Shown here one piece after another: positions 1 to 12,034 of a DNA stretch of 64,000 nucleotides. Under the pieces are notes generated by a model. It had not been told where the DNA came from. It did not search any database and saw only the letters and a list, made by a program, of their open reading frames with translations. Source of the stretch: Thelephora terrestris (Eukaryota > Basidiomycota > Agaricomycetes > Thelephorales > Thelephoraceae); the NCBI GenBank assembly GCA_015956445.1, contig WIUZ02000005.1, positions 806,001-870,000 of the forward strand. Reading direction: 5' to 3'. Numbering within the stretch: the first letter of the stretch is position 1; every line of letters begins with the position of its first letter. The translations under genes and the position numbers were made by a program.

Positions 1-2188
1 AGTCTATCAATGGAGGAGAAAACGTCTCCCTGGGTCATACGTGCCACGACCTGGATTGCGGATTCCTTGACGGAGCGAGCGACGCAGATCTTGTGCTTTG
101 CCAACGCATCGAGAGCGATCCTCGAGACAGACTTCTCGACCAGGACGATGTGTGGGCGGAGAGCGGCGATGCGAGCGGCAAGGTTATTCAGATATTCCTT
201 CTCCTGTCGCACGACCTGTGAGAAGTGCATGTACTGACCCTCCACTCGCTGAAATTCCAGGGGGAAGGTGACGAACATGACTCGAGGATTTCTCAGGCTC
301 CTGGACATTGCCTTGTGCGCCACATTCTTGGTTATAACAGCTCCATCGACGTACTCCGAGTCTTTGGGAGCGCCCCCAGGAATCTTCTTGATCTTCACAT
401 ATCGGCGAACGTCCATATCGGCCCCTTGTCGTTGGGGGTGAGCGGTGAAGGTCAGATCACGGGCAATTTGTAGGGCGAGTTTCAGGAGAGTGGACTCCCA
501 TTCTGTGATGTTCGGAATTCCCTCCTTCGTCAACATCTGGCGGAGCATAATCCGTAAGTGGAACATGGAGACGAGGTTGAGCTCTTGCGCGTAACTGATG
601 GAGTCAGCGATTTTACGTTCAGTGTGACACGAGTGAACTCACGCAGTACTCTCCCGGCGGGACCTCCACCCCGGTTCGGGACCGAAATTATCCGGTATCC
701 TGCTCTGGACGCGACTACGAACGAAGGGAGTACCGGTCCCATCGAAGTCACCATAGGAAGAATTAATCCTCGACCGTATGTCATCGGTGTACTCGAGGGC
801 GTGTTCTGAAGGACTTCCAGGGAAGGCAATGGAACTGATGGCACCATTTCCGGGGACAGGTACAGTGATTGGAAAATCTACAGAGTCATTCTGGGAGTGA
901 GCCGGGAGGTCTCTTTCATTTCCTGAACATTGGATTCGGATGGGTTCTGCCTCATCGTTCGAAAGGTTCCGCCGGAATGGGACAACAGTAGAGTGAATTA
1001 GATCATCATCGTGAGGTGCACCCGTGGGTACGACCGACGAATGCGTGCCTTCTGAGCCACGCTGAGACTCAGCAATGGCAAAGAGGTTGAATGTGTCTGA
1101 CTTCTGGCCGGGAATCTGGACTTGGGATGTTGAAAACGGTGAATTTGTGTACCGGGACAGGTAAGCATCACTAGGGTGGTGGGTGGCGAATGGAGATGCG
1201 GTGCTGGACACAACTGAACGACGATCGTCGTCGTCGTCGTCTTCCACCTTGGATAACTTCTCCAGGCATAGGTTGCAAACTCGGATCATGCCATCGTGAC
1301 CATACCGTGATCCCTTGATAACATTGGACGCACATCGTGAACAAAACACTTGACCTATGTCCGAACACCAGTGAGCAGAGGACCGCTGGTGTAGCAATAG
1401 GAACGTACCGCAAATCCGACAATGGTGCTTGCGCCTCCATGCTGTGAAGACACTCTTACAGTCATAACACTCCTTGCAGAGTTCATCGTCCATCCAGTAG
1501 TCACGAGATAGCCCTTCGTCATTCTGTGAGCGTATGTTACGTGGGAAGCGGCGATGAATGTACCTTCGCCTCTGATCCGACGCATAGTCTTCGAAACAGA
1601 ACCTTGTCGGTGTATGCTGATTGTGGTCCTAATACTCCTTGCATCGCTGTCCTGGATGGGAAACCCAGGGATAGCTACCCCATAGCCTGGGCCGTCACCA
1701 TTCTCGGTGATGGCGGATGAGAAGAAGCCTCTGGACGAGGAGGGTCGATCGTACTCGACATTGAACGAAGGCGCTTCTGATGTTACTGGTGTTAAGGAGA
1801 CAAGTGGGGGAGCTGGAAGCGACGAAGAGAGCCTATGAATCGGGGTGGGGCGTTCAGATCCGGGGCGGGTTGAGACATTGGAAATCTGGGCATGGAGGGA
1901 AGCTCGCCGCGTTGGTTCGGATATGCTGCTCTCCTTGCTGCCGCCGGTGGGGGGTTGTTGGGATGGAGAAGGAGCAGAGGAAGTCGCTAGAGTCGGAACG
2001 AATGTGTTCTTGACACGGGAGAGCAGGGAGGTGACGATGGCGTAAGAGGATTGGTCATTCTCATCCTCTTCTTCGAAGGGGTTGAATGAGGTCAGACAGG
2101 GTGCATCGTCCAGCTTGTGGAGACTCGTCCTAGATGTCGAGGCAGCCTGAAAGTGAGGGATTCCAGGGGATGGTAAAGGAGATTCCAT
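1..2188 (-). CDS. FAB1: 1-phosphatidylinositol-3-phosphate 5-kinase FAB1 (5' part, cut by window edge)
   Basis: PIKfyve/Fab1 makes PI(3,5)P2 from PI3P on endosome and vacuole membranes. The start at 2188 opens a Ser/Pro-rich N-terminus with an acidic FNPFEEEDEND patch. A FYVE zinc finger follows: the signature RRKHHCRICG lies near 1395-1430, is interrupted by an intron, and resumes as VFCSRCASNVIKG and VCNLC. A poly-Asp run comes next, encoded by a CGT/GAC triplet repeat near 1222-1243. At 1-540 the frame reads the GroEL/TCP-1-like chaperonin module typical of Fab1, with VKIKKIPGGAPKDSEYVDG and the FVTFPLEFQRVEGQY region. The lipid kinase domain lies beyond the left edge. The exon 1 to 2 junction fits best with acceptor ..gacgaag at about 1505, giving RIRGEG-LSRDYW. 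The gene diverges from CSN2. FAB1 identity is firm; exact exon ends are inferred. Confidence 0.93.
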
Positions 2189-2557
2189 GGCTGAGAGTTG
2201 GCGTCAATAATTGTCAGCTGGAACGTTCATGTTGTGGTGTCTTGGGACGGCGGTAGGTTCGGTGACCCATTTCGGGAACTCGCCGAGTTGTGCTCGCTCA
2301 CTTGATGAGGTTGGTGACGATGTCGTTCACAGTGACCCCGTCTCCCCTTTGGTTCCGGCATTTGAGCATTGGAAATCTTGAGTGTCGCAAGCATATACAG
2401 AATCTAGCACGTTGAAATTGTTCCTGACCTGATCCTGCCCGCCAGCCGAATGCGAAGCGCGTCGCGATCGCTACGAGCACGTGGGAGATCTCACTCGCGC
2501 CCCTCCACTGACAAGATCTAGCAGCCCCCGTTAACCCCCTGCCAACACCTTATCACT
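2189..2557. promoter_or_regulatory. Divergent promoter region between FAB1 and CSN2
   Basis: This 369-base stretch separates the two start codons and must hold both promoters and 5' leaders. A CAC-GTG core sits near 2478 (gagCACGTGggag) within a GC-rich block. I saw no coding potential matching a known family and no clear TATA box. Confidence 0.5.
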
Positions 2558-4502
2558 ATGGATGATGATGACGCTGATTATATGCAAGGCAGCGACGACG
2601 AGGTCTGCACGCGTAGACTTCCTAAGCCGTTCTCGATTAAACCTGCGTTTATCAGGATTACGGCTTCGATTACTCTGATGACGGGGAAGGCGAAGCTGCA
2701 GAGAGTGCGGACGTCGAGAACATGTATTATACCGCTAAGTGTACGTCGATTCCCCCTGACCGTTGCCGTATTCTCATTTCCACGGATAGCAAAGAAGGAA
2801 GATGATCCAGAACAGGCCTTTAAGGAATTCAAGGCGATAGTTGACAAAGAAGAGGAGAAAGGGGATTGGTACAGTTCATCCACTCGTACACAGCCTGGGC
2901 AATTGACCGTGGAGGGACAGGGGATTCAAGGCACTCAAGCAGTCGACAAAATTACTGTTCCTGGTTCTCAAACGTCCAAACGAAGCCCTTGTGACATATC
3001 GTCAATTGCTCACGTACACCAAGTCAGCAGTGACCCGTAACTACTCGGAGAAGTCCATCAATGGTATCTTGGACTACGTTGGGGGTGGAAAGGGTGGTCC
3101 GATAGAGGTTGATATCCTCGAGAAGTTCTATCAGGCAACTAAAGATGCTCTTGTGGAGGCAAAAAATGAGGTGCGTAGGGTCACCCCATCGGATCAACTG
3201 GTGTCTAACCATCTACGAAATAGCGGTTGAGTGCGAAGACGAACCTGAAGTTAGCTAAACTGTGGCTCGACAGGAAAGAGTACACTAGACTCGCGAAGGT
3301 CCGTTCACCTCACTGGCTCGAAGCTCGCTCTGATTGATAAGACCGAAAGCTACTGCGAGATCTGGCCAACGCCACCGCTGCCAACGAGAGCGATGATCAG
3401 TCGCAAAAGGGCACTCAGCTCCTCGAAATCTATGCCCTGGAGATACAGATGTACAACGAGACAAGGAACTTTAAAAAGCTCAAGGTCGGTCTCGTCTCGC
3501 GGCGTCCCTTATCCCATTTGATTACACCAATTAGGAAATCTACAACGCCGCCGCCTCCGTGCGATCAGCAATACCTCACCCAAGGATCATGGGTGTGATC
3601 AAGGAATGCGGGGGGAAGATGTGGATGGGTGAACGTCAGTGGCTGACCCCTCCATCTCTTTCCTTAGCTGACTTCCCCTCTTCGCTAGGGCAATGGAACA
3701 AAGCCAGCGAGGACTTCTTCGAGTCATTCCGTAACTACGATGAAGCTGGGTCGCCCCAGAGGATACAGGTCCTCAAGTACCTTGTACTCGCCAACATGTT
3801 GACTGGGAGTGAGGTCAATCCGTTTGACAGCCAAGAAACCAAACCGTAGGTGTCCCCTCGACGATTTCTTGCCTCGATTGCGACTGACATAAGTTCGACC
3901 CAGCTATAAGAACGACTCTCAAATCAAGGCAATGACTGACCTTGTCGATGCGTATCAACGGAGAGAGGTCCATACCGCGGAAAAAATCTTGCGAGGTAAG
4001 GCCCTGTTGTGACTGAGCTCCGGTAGAACTTACGCATTGGTAGAAAACCGGTCCACAATCATGGATGATGCTTTTATCAGGTTGTACATCGGGGAACTGT
4101 TACGCAGTTTGCGGACACAATACCTCATAGATTTGATCAAACCGTACACGCGGCTTGAGTTGTCGTTCCTGGCACAGCAGCTCAATGTGGACAAAGTCGA
4201 GGTCGAGGAGTTACTCATTGGTCTCATCTTGGACGGAAAAGTCGAGGGACGGATTGATCAAGTCACGATGCGGCTGGAGCTTGATAAGCAGTTCGTCCTC
4301 ATGCGCCACTTTTTGACTTCGGTTGACCAACCAATTGTACAGGCAAAGCCTAGAGAAGAGACGATACGCGGCGCTTGAGAGTTGGACAGAGGCCCTTGAA
4401 GTTGTCCATGCTGCAGTTGTCGCGAAGAACCCTTCTGGCGCGAAAGGTGATCCAGGGCTTGAGATAGGCATGGTGGATCCATACAGAAGTGGTTGGCCAT
4501 AG
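2558..4502 (+). CDS. CSN2: COP9 signalosome subunit 2 (CSN2)
   Basis: CSN2 is a PCI-domain scaffold of the COP9 signalosome, which removes NEDD8 from cullins. The start at 2558 gives an acidic N-terminus ([16 protein letters not shown]). Spliced exons read [19 protein letters not shown], then [53 protein letters not shown], and a C-terminal PCI/winged-helix part with [18 protein letters not shown]. These are highly conserved in CSN2. About nine short introns interrupt the gene. The last one (about 4279-4330) joins LELDKQ to [14 protein letters not shown] and avoids an early stop, giving a C-terminus ending DPYRSGWP with TAG at 4500-4502. It converges with the mL40-like gene after 74 bases. 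Confidence 0.93.
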
Positions 4503-4576
4503 AGTGTGGAAGGTTTTTTGACGGTTGTATTATATTGATTCTAACGAATCGAAAGACTGTATAGTTAATGCACACC

Positions 4577-5242
4577 TCACCAGTCATCATTGGTGGGATA
4601 TGAATTCGAGCTGGAGAAGGGGGGTTTATGCTGGTGACATGAGTGATGGGTAGATGGGATGAGTTGTGTGATGGGCTCACAGACTGTAGGTGGGACAATT
4701 GGCTTCCAATCGTAATTCCAACCACCTGTTGGTGGGGTATCGGGAGGGGGGCGGATTTCTCGAGGGAATAGTCCCCGAATCCTAGCCTCCACTGCCCTCC
4801 TCTCCGGACCCCGTAAGGATTTAGTCAATTCAACTTCTACCACACTCCTCGCCCTAGGATCTTCCGGCCGGTTTGCCTCGGTGAATGAACGGGGGTCTGC
4901 AACCTCAAGCTCGGCCATTGCATTGCGCATACACTCGAATTTTCTCTCCAATTCAGCGTTCCTCTTCCATCGAGTATGGCGCTTGTGAAGAAGCCAGGCG
5001 CGTTCAATAGTCTCGTGTGCTTGAACAGAGGGGATGGCGCGTTGTAGAACGCGGCTGACGTCTGGCCGCCAAGAGCCCACGGGGCTGGGTCGATTGCGGA
5101 TGTTCGCCGGGTAGAGGACCCGGCGGAGGATTTCTTTTTGAGGGTCGGAGAGTACTTCCTTGCGGCCGGAGTAACGGACCGACGTTGCAGAGACGCGGAG
5201 TGGGAGGTGCTCGCACCGCCTGGAAAGGAGGGAGAAAAACAT
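4577..5242 (-). CDS. Mitochondrial large-subunit ribosomal protein, mL40-like
   Basis: This is a predicted structural protein of the mitochondrial large ribosomal subunit. I chose the start at 5242 because MFFSLLSRRCEHLPLRVSA is a good matrix-targeting presequence: hydrophobic and Arg-rich, without acidic residues near the start. An open frame continues upstream to 5446 but looks like leader. The body holds a basic helix with ETIERAWLLHKRHTRWKRN and KFECMRNAMAELE, and a C-terminal LFPREIRPPPDTPPTGGWNY block. From memory these match fungal mL40 (yeast Mrpl28). A tail of about 35 residues after GGWNYDW is Pro/Ser/His-rich and may be lineage-specific. The protein is about 221 residues from a single exon. 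Family assignment is from remembered motifs, so moderate. Confidence 0.6.
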   Translation of the reverse strand: MFFSLLSRRCEHLPLRVSATSVRYSGRKEVLSDPQKEILRRVLYPANIRNRPSPVGSWRPDVSRVLQRAIPSVQAHETIERAWLLHKRHTRWKRNAELERKFECMRNAMAELEVADPRSFTEANRPEDPRARSVVEVELTKSLRGPERRAVEARIRGLFPREIRPPPDTPPTGGWNYDWKPIVPPTVCEPITQLIPSTHHSCHQHKPPFSSSNSYPTNDDW

Positions 5243-5514
5243 GAAGAGGTCTTGATGTGTGGAAGCCTTCCGCCACTCGCGGGTTGACGTTACCATTTCG
5301 AGCGATTTTTCCCACCACCAGACCCTCTCAGGTCGCAACAACGAGCGAGCCACAGGATATCCGGCCATTGGCTCTCTCTCTCTCACAAGATCTACGAAAG
5401 TCGCTGGACTTGGCACGAGACCATCATTCGTAACGTTTGTCGTCAAGCTCGGCGTTCACTTAGCCAGCGGGGTGTCCGCATCGTCGTTCCGAACGCCGTT
5501 TCCTATCACGCACC
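5243..5514. promoter_or_regulatory. Divergent promoter between mL40-like gene and TAF2
   Basis: These 272 bases separate two outward-facing genes. The frame of the 5259-5741 plus strand is open here but its protein is unlike TAF2 until codon HQKVV. No TATA box is obvious. Confidence 0.4.
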
Positions 5515-8500
5515 ATGCAGCGGGAGCAGGCCCGGAGAGGCTTCACGATATACGTTACTTTTGCTCTTTGGGTGCTCGCTTCTATGCTGACATTGCATTG
5601 GTCTCTACTAGTCACCAAAAGGTCGTCTTGGAGCTCGATTTTGCAGGAGCACTCTGGGTGAGTTCCCCGCTCTGCTGGCGCGCCGCACATGATCCTCATA
5701 CCACTCCAATCACGCTCAGGGGTACACAGAACTGCGAATAAACCCGACAACCAAAGACCTAAAGGCTATCCATCTTCATTCGAGGCAATGCGGTACGCGT
5801 CTCCGCTCCTGTTGGACCGCTGGGCTTCTCTGACCAACCATCGTACTGCAGTCATACAATCAGTCACAGTCGCGTCATATCCAGCCGAATTCGTCCACTA
5901 CGACGCAGTTGCGAACCTCAATGTCTCCAACCCGTCTGATTGTCACCGGTTTTCTGAGTTAAAGCGCAAGTTGTATTCGGCTCTCGCTGAAGGAGATGAG
6001 GGGGAACTTTCCATCGCGATACCCAAGGAAGTACCTATTCGAATGGTGCCCAAGGAGAACCGCGGCCATGGCTACAGAGACAGTGTGTTCCACCCTCCCT
6101 TAACCGCCTATCGCCTCTGATCAGCCATTGCAGCTTCAACCCCCGAACCACAAACCCCAGGACCCTCCACTCAAGCAAACCAAGCTTCCGGACCAGAATA
6201 CGAGGAAATCTTAATCAAAATTGTGTACAGTCTGCGTAACCCGGTCGATGGAGTGCAGTTCGTGATGCCTACGGATTCGTATCCATATGTGCGTTGATTA
6301 GCGTATCTCAAGACAACCACTTCCTGACCTTTTGTCGAATTTCAGCGGATTCCGCACGTGTACACCACAACATCCTCCGCAGACGCTGCGCGGTGTTGGA
6401 TTCCCTGTGTGGATAGCGTCTACGCGAAGTGTGCCTGGGAGTTTGAATTCATTGTCCCAAGCTATTTGGAAGAGCGAGAAGAGTTCCCGGGCTTGCTCGA
6501 CGACGAATTCGACTATCCGGACGACCGGAACAGAACCGTGGTCGTTTGCAGTGGAGATCTGGTCGAACAGGTACGTGCAGTTGCGATACGAATCTCATCT
6601 CTCTCATCGAGAGACAGGTTGCACACCCGAATAACTCCAGTAAAACCATCTTCTTGTTCAGCCTTCTCGTTCCTACGTCGGCTCAGCACATCGCATTCTC
6701 CGCCGGTCCATTCCATGTCTTGCCCCTACCACCTGACGCTGCCGAGGAGATCTCTAGCGCACGACCGCCTCCCCTCATGCATGCATTTTGTCTGCCAGGT
6801 CAGGAGACCCATCTCGCTACAACCGTTTCGTTCTTGCGCGGTGCTATGAACTTCTACCAGACGCATTTCAATTCATACCCATTCGGTTCATACAAGCTTG
6901 TATTCGTCGAGGAGCTACCGACGCAGAGATTCGATAGCGCGACTCTGGCGCTCGTGTCCACAGACCTTCTGCATGGCCCCGATGCGATCGACCAGGTCTA
7001 CGAGGCTCGTCTGTGTCTCAGCCATGCGCTAGCTTGCCAATGGATGGGAATAAACATGCAGCAGAAGAACTGGTCAGATCTTTGGCTCGTAAATGGATTG
7101 GGGTTGTATATGACCGGGTTATTCCTGTGCAAGTTGTTTGGCAACAACGAGTACAGGTTCAGGCTGAAGAAGGATATGGAACGCGTGGTGGAACTGGATC
7201 GTGGTGCAATGCCTCCCATCTGCCGGCCGAACAACCCTGAACCTCCGGACGCTGCTGCTGTGCCTTTCGTTAATCTGAAAGCGCCACTCGTCTTACATAT
7301 CCTGGATCGCAAACTGGGAAAGTCCGGTACTTCAGTCGGCCTTCCACGTGTCCTTAATAAGATATTCCTTGAGGGCGTGGTTGGCGACACTAACCTCTAT
7401 ATCTCCACCCACTCCTTTCTTCGGATATGTCGCAAGGTCAGTGGAGTGGACCTTAGGACATTTGCAGACCAGTGGATATACGGAAGCGGTTGCCCAACTT
7501 TTGGTTTCTCTGCAGTATTTAACCGGAAGAAGATGGCAGTGGAGATTTCGATGCAACAGGAATGCCCAGCTTATATTTTCCACGAGAAGAATGATCGAAG
7601 CAAGATCATTCACAAACCCGTTCCTTTCTTCGAGGTGAGATAACTGTGTGGTTTTCGTTCGTAAAAATTATTCATCACAATTCTCGGACAGGGCCAAATG
7701 ACCATTCGGATCCATGAGGCAGACGGAACGCCGTATGAACACGTACTCGACATAAGGTCCCCGTATAAGCGATATGAAGTTCCGTTCAATACCAAATACA
7801 AGCGCGTACGTCGGAACACGAAACGCTATCTTGCACGCCAGGCCGCAGCACAAGCCGCGGCTGAAGGAGACGCGGAGGCTGCAGAAGCCATGGGAATGAT
7901 CGACATGGGGTTTGGTTTGGAGATTTGGGAGAACGAGAAGGAGCGGGAGAATTGGAAGGTCGCCGATTGGACTGAGGATGAGGAGCAAACCATGTCCGGG
8001 GCAACTTACGAGTGGATTCGCATGGATGCCGATTTCGAGTGGATTGCCACCATCGGATTCGAGCAGCCGGACTTCATGTGGGTTTCGCAACTGCAGAGGG
8101 ATCGCGACGTTGTAGCTCAGCTCGAGGTTCGGTCACAGGCTTGCGAGTTTTTTCACCCCATACTAATTCAAGCACAGGCCGTGCGCGCCCTATCCCGGCG
8201 TCCAACAGCGATTGTTTCCAGCACGCTGACAAAGTCTGTGCTTGTCGCTAATTATTTCTACCGAATCCGTTGTGAAGCTGCGCTAGCACTGGTGCATGTA
8301 AGCCGTACCTGGATACCTCGCGATCAAAACTGACGCTCCCCGTAGTGTGCGATTCAGAAGCTTGAGTTTCTGGGCCTCTTCCACCTTTTCAAACTCTTCT
8401 TGCGGTATTGCTACGAGCCCGAGACCCAGGGCCAGGACCTCTTCAATCACACCTACGTCCCTAGAGCGAATGATTTCACGGATGTAGCCGAATATTTCGT

Positions 8501-11500
8501 CCGCAAGACTTTGCTCAAAGCCATATCCCGGGTTCGCTTCGCGGACGGGAAGACTCCCGTGATTGTCCGCCGTTTTTTGATTGACCAGTTACGGTACAAC
8601 GACAACACATCCAATCCCGTAAGGCATCGTGCTCCTACCTGTCCTGATAAAGTTTGATTCACACTCTTCCAGTACTCTGACGCCTTCTATATCTGCACGA
8701 ACATCACCGCCTTGGCTGCCGCGACGCTGTGCACAACGGCCCCCGAACGTGGCGAACTTACACAATCAGAGACTATCGTAGAGCAAACCGCTGAAGATAT
8801 CGAGCTGATGCACAAGGCCATTGCCGAAGTGGACCGGTACCGTAATATGGACCGGTTGATCCCCTCCTATCACAACGTTGTCACGATTGCTGCCCTTGAG
8901 GTAGGGGTGTACCTACCGCAGACCGGCATACGCTGACTTCGCATACTTCAAGTTTAATCTAATGCTCAGCACTGCTGGAATGATACCGGTCGACTCCCGT
9001 GTTTTTTTCCCGCTTACCAGGTGTGTTTCAAACGGGTGAGAATGTCTGTCTCCCTGACAAGACCTCCTAGAGAAGGGAACGCCACTCAAGTCAGGATGTT
9101 AGCTTTCGACGCGCTCCTTATGACGAAGTGGTACACCCCGAAGATCATGAAGTACGTATTCGCCATCATTGCCAGCGACCCCTCTCGTGTCATTCGGAGA
9201 CACGTCGCCATCAACGCGTGCCATAGCCTTGCTCTTTTGGTATATACGGGTGAAATGAGAGGGTCGTCCAAGGACGGCGAAACCCTGTTGATCGAAGAAG
9301 ACGGTTCAATACCGGAGAAGTCGAAGGAGAGTAAGAGGAGTGACGTGGAACTAATGCTGAAGGTGCTGAGAAAGGACAAGGAAGTCGGGAAGAACGAGAT
9401 ACTCCGGGAGTTTCTCATGCCCTTGCTTCTGTGAGCGATATCCCCTGACTGAACCTTCGCGATTTGACTCTCGATACCAGGTCCCCCGACGTTGATCAAC
9501 AAGCTCGTTGGGCCATCTTAAAGCTGGCTGATTTGGTTCTCCGAGGCGGCGAGGAAGCCCCTCCCAAGATCACGATTCAGCTTCCCCCGACACCAGTGAC
9601 AGAAGTCCCTCCGTCTCCCGTAGTCAGGATTCAGCCCGTCGCCCAAAGAATCTTGAAGACTGGCCCCACTTCGAGTCCCGCACAGGGCACTTCCTCCACT
9701 CCCAAGATCAAGTTGGTCCCTTCGGGTCTGCACCGTGAAACAACCTCCAAGCCACCCGTTGTCCCTCAGCGGAAGGGTAGCTTCGTCGTTCCTCCACTCA
9801 AGCGCCAGAAACAAGAGAAGGAGAAAGACAAGAAGCCCGTGCCGAGACCTCAGTCCTCTGGAATGTCGGTGTACGATTTGGGTGCTTGCAGAAACGCTCT
9901 GAAGAAATTACAAGCGCACAAGCGTGCCAGACTCTTCCTCCAACCTGTGGACCCTGTTCGTGATAGGGCCCCAGAGTGCGTCGTGAATGACTTATTTGCA
10001 GGATAACGCTAACAGGAACCTGCACAGTTACTTCAAAATCATCAAGAACCCTATGGACCTGAGTACCATAAGTGCAAAGCTTAACAACGGTCTCTACAAA
10101 GACCGAGCGGGCTTCGAAGCCGATTTCCGGCTTATGGTCAACAACTCGAAGACCTACAATTCTCCAGGAACTTATGTTCACGGGGAAGCGGTCGCGTTGG
10201 AACAGTTCTTCGACAAGCGTTAGCCCTGATCACGTATAGCCTTCATTTTCTCTATCGCTGATTCTTTACCAGAATGGGCACGCATCAGCAAGACCGTTGA
10301 GTCCCACAAGAACGCACATCCTTCTATGCCGCCGCCTCCTGCTCCTCCTCCTGCAACTCCTGTAGTGAAAGCGGCTAAAGGCAGGGAACCTATCACAAAG
10401 CCACAGACAACATCGACTCCTGGCGTCAAGTCAACACCAACGCCAAGCGCGCGTCCAACGATCAAGCTGAAGATCGGGGGTGGAACGCATGACATCGGCC
10501 CTGTCAATGGCACAGACGTTAGGATCCCGTCCAAACCTAAGAAACCTCCTGCGGAGTCCACTCCTTCTAAACCACCACCTCCCTCCAAGCCCGTCGTGAA
10601 GGAGCCCAAGGCTCCCGTTAAACTTAAAACGAACGGGGTCTCTCATAACGGCAACAATAGCAAAGGGGAGAAGCGAAAGAAAACCACGGACGGGATCTTC
10701 TCTGATGACGATATATTGGCCAGTGCGGCACCTTTGAAGAAACGACCCTCTCCTTTACTCGGCCCGACTCCCGGTGGACCGTCCACGCCTTCTCAGGCGC
10801 CTCCTCAACCCCAGCGAAATGGCTCCGCTGTGACGCTCAAACTGAAAGCACCTAAGCCTGCCGCTTCCCCACCACCTTTACCGCGCGCTCAACCGTCACC
10901 CCCCTCAGAACCGATTCACAATGGAAAGGGGAAAGAACCAGAGGGGAGAGGAGCGTCAGCTGGCCCCAGACCTAAGCCTCCTGCGTCGATGCCTATCAAC
11001 ATAAAGCGCTGTAAGGATGCGGTGAAGAGTCTGCAGAAGATTCCAGATTCAGCTATTTTTGCTCGGCCCGTTGATCCTGTGGCGGATGGTTGTCCTACGT
11101 ATGCTGAATATTCACCGTGTTGCCTCTGTGGGCGTGGGACTGATTATTGACCCTCGCCAGGTATTACGACGAGATCAAGAACCCAATGGACTTTGGTACA
11201 ATCAATCAGCGCCTCAACCAGAACAAGTACGAGACGATGGAAGATTTCAAAGAAGATGTGATGCTCGTCTTCCGTAACTGCCGAAAGTTCAACCCTCCGG
11301 GTACTTTCCCTTACATCTGCGCCGACAACGTTGAGGCGGTGTTCATCAAGGAGTGGGCAAGGGTGATGGAGAAGAAATTGGAATGGGGAGAGAAGAGGAG
11401 CTTGCAAGGTGTCCTTAGCCAGCTGCTCAAAGAGGACATGTGGGTCACCGCCTTCATATCTGTCCTTCCGCTGACCTCCTCTCCCTCAGTTCCTTTGTCT

Positions 11501-11817
11501 TCCGAGTACCAGTCGATCCCGTACTTCTGGAAATTCCGACTTACTTCGACGTCATTCCGAAGAAAGACGCACGGGACCTGGGCACAATCAAACAGAAATT
11601 GGATACCGACAAGTACGACACGGTGGATGCCCTGAGGGCTGACTTCGACCTGATGATTAACAACGCCCTCTTGTTTAATGGGGTTGACTCTGAGGTCGGT
11701 CAGATCGCAATGGCGCTGAAGAAGAGGTTTTACGAGCTGTGGACCATCTCCAAGTCGAAGAAGAGGAAGGAAGCGGAGACGAATGGACAGCCCACGAAGA
11801 AGTTGAAGTTGAAGTAA
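5515..11817 (+). CDS. TAF2: TFIID subunit TAF2 with C-terminal triple bromodomain
   Basis: TAF2 is a TFIID subunit that helps recognise core-promoter DNA. The N-terminus reads MQREQARRGFTI, then HQKVVLELDFAGALW-GYTELRINPT. The M1-aminopeptidase-like body has CWIPCVDSVYAKCAWEFEF, then WSDLWLVNGLGLYMTGL, with no HExxH zinc motif, as expected for TAF2. Further on, FEQPDFMWVSQLQRDRDVV and the HEAT-like region to about 9430 also match. Splicing at 9432-9480 (LPLL-L-SPDVDQQARW) runs on without a stop into Pro/Lys linkers and three bromodomain modules at about 9860-10240, 10990-11400 and 11490-11750. They start QPVDPVRDRAP, RPVDPVADGCP and VPVDPVLLEIP, and carry acetyl-lysine-site-like Asn in TYN, KFN and LFN. 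The C-terminus KKLKLK is NLS-like. I estimate about 1,800 residues. The first splice junction is unresolved (see findings). TAF2 identity is certain; the fusion is strongly supported by continuous splicing. Confidence 0.9.
9976..10027 (+). other. Intron inside bromodomain 1 of TAF2
   Basis: The 52-base GT-AG intron runs from gtgcgtcgtg to cctgcacag and contains a ctaac branch-like motif. It splits an Asp codon after its second base and joins ...DRAP-D to YFKIIKNPMDL. Without splicing the frame stops at 10004. Confidence 0.75.
11099..11160 (+). other. Intron inside bromodomain 2 of TAF2
   Basis: The 62-base GT-AG intron runs from gtatgctgaa to cctcgccag. It splits a Thr codon after its second base and joins ...DGCP-T to YYDEIKNPMDF. 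Position and phase match the intron in bromodomain 1. Confidence 0.8.
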
Positions 11818-12034
11818 TAATGTTTTTTTGTACGACAGGGGGGGGGATATTTCGCGCTCATGATGCTTTCGCTTGCTTCGCTTTGCAGTATATGTTTTAA
11901 TCCTTGCACATTAGTCAGTATAATATCGAACCCCGCCATGGGACTTTTGCGATGTCAGACCGAGCCATGTACGATGAAACTGTCCAATAATCAACCATAC
12001 TGGTACAGTTTGAGGACGTCGGGGTACAGGGGGG

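Noticed and set aside
5259-5741. Reading TAF2 from an upstream ATG at 5259 without the first intron.
   Set aside because: The extra 118 residues are unlike TAF2 and overlap the divergent promoter; MQREQARRGFTI at 5515 fits better despite the unresolved junction.
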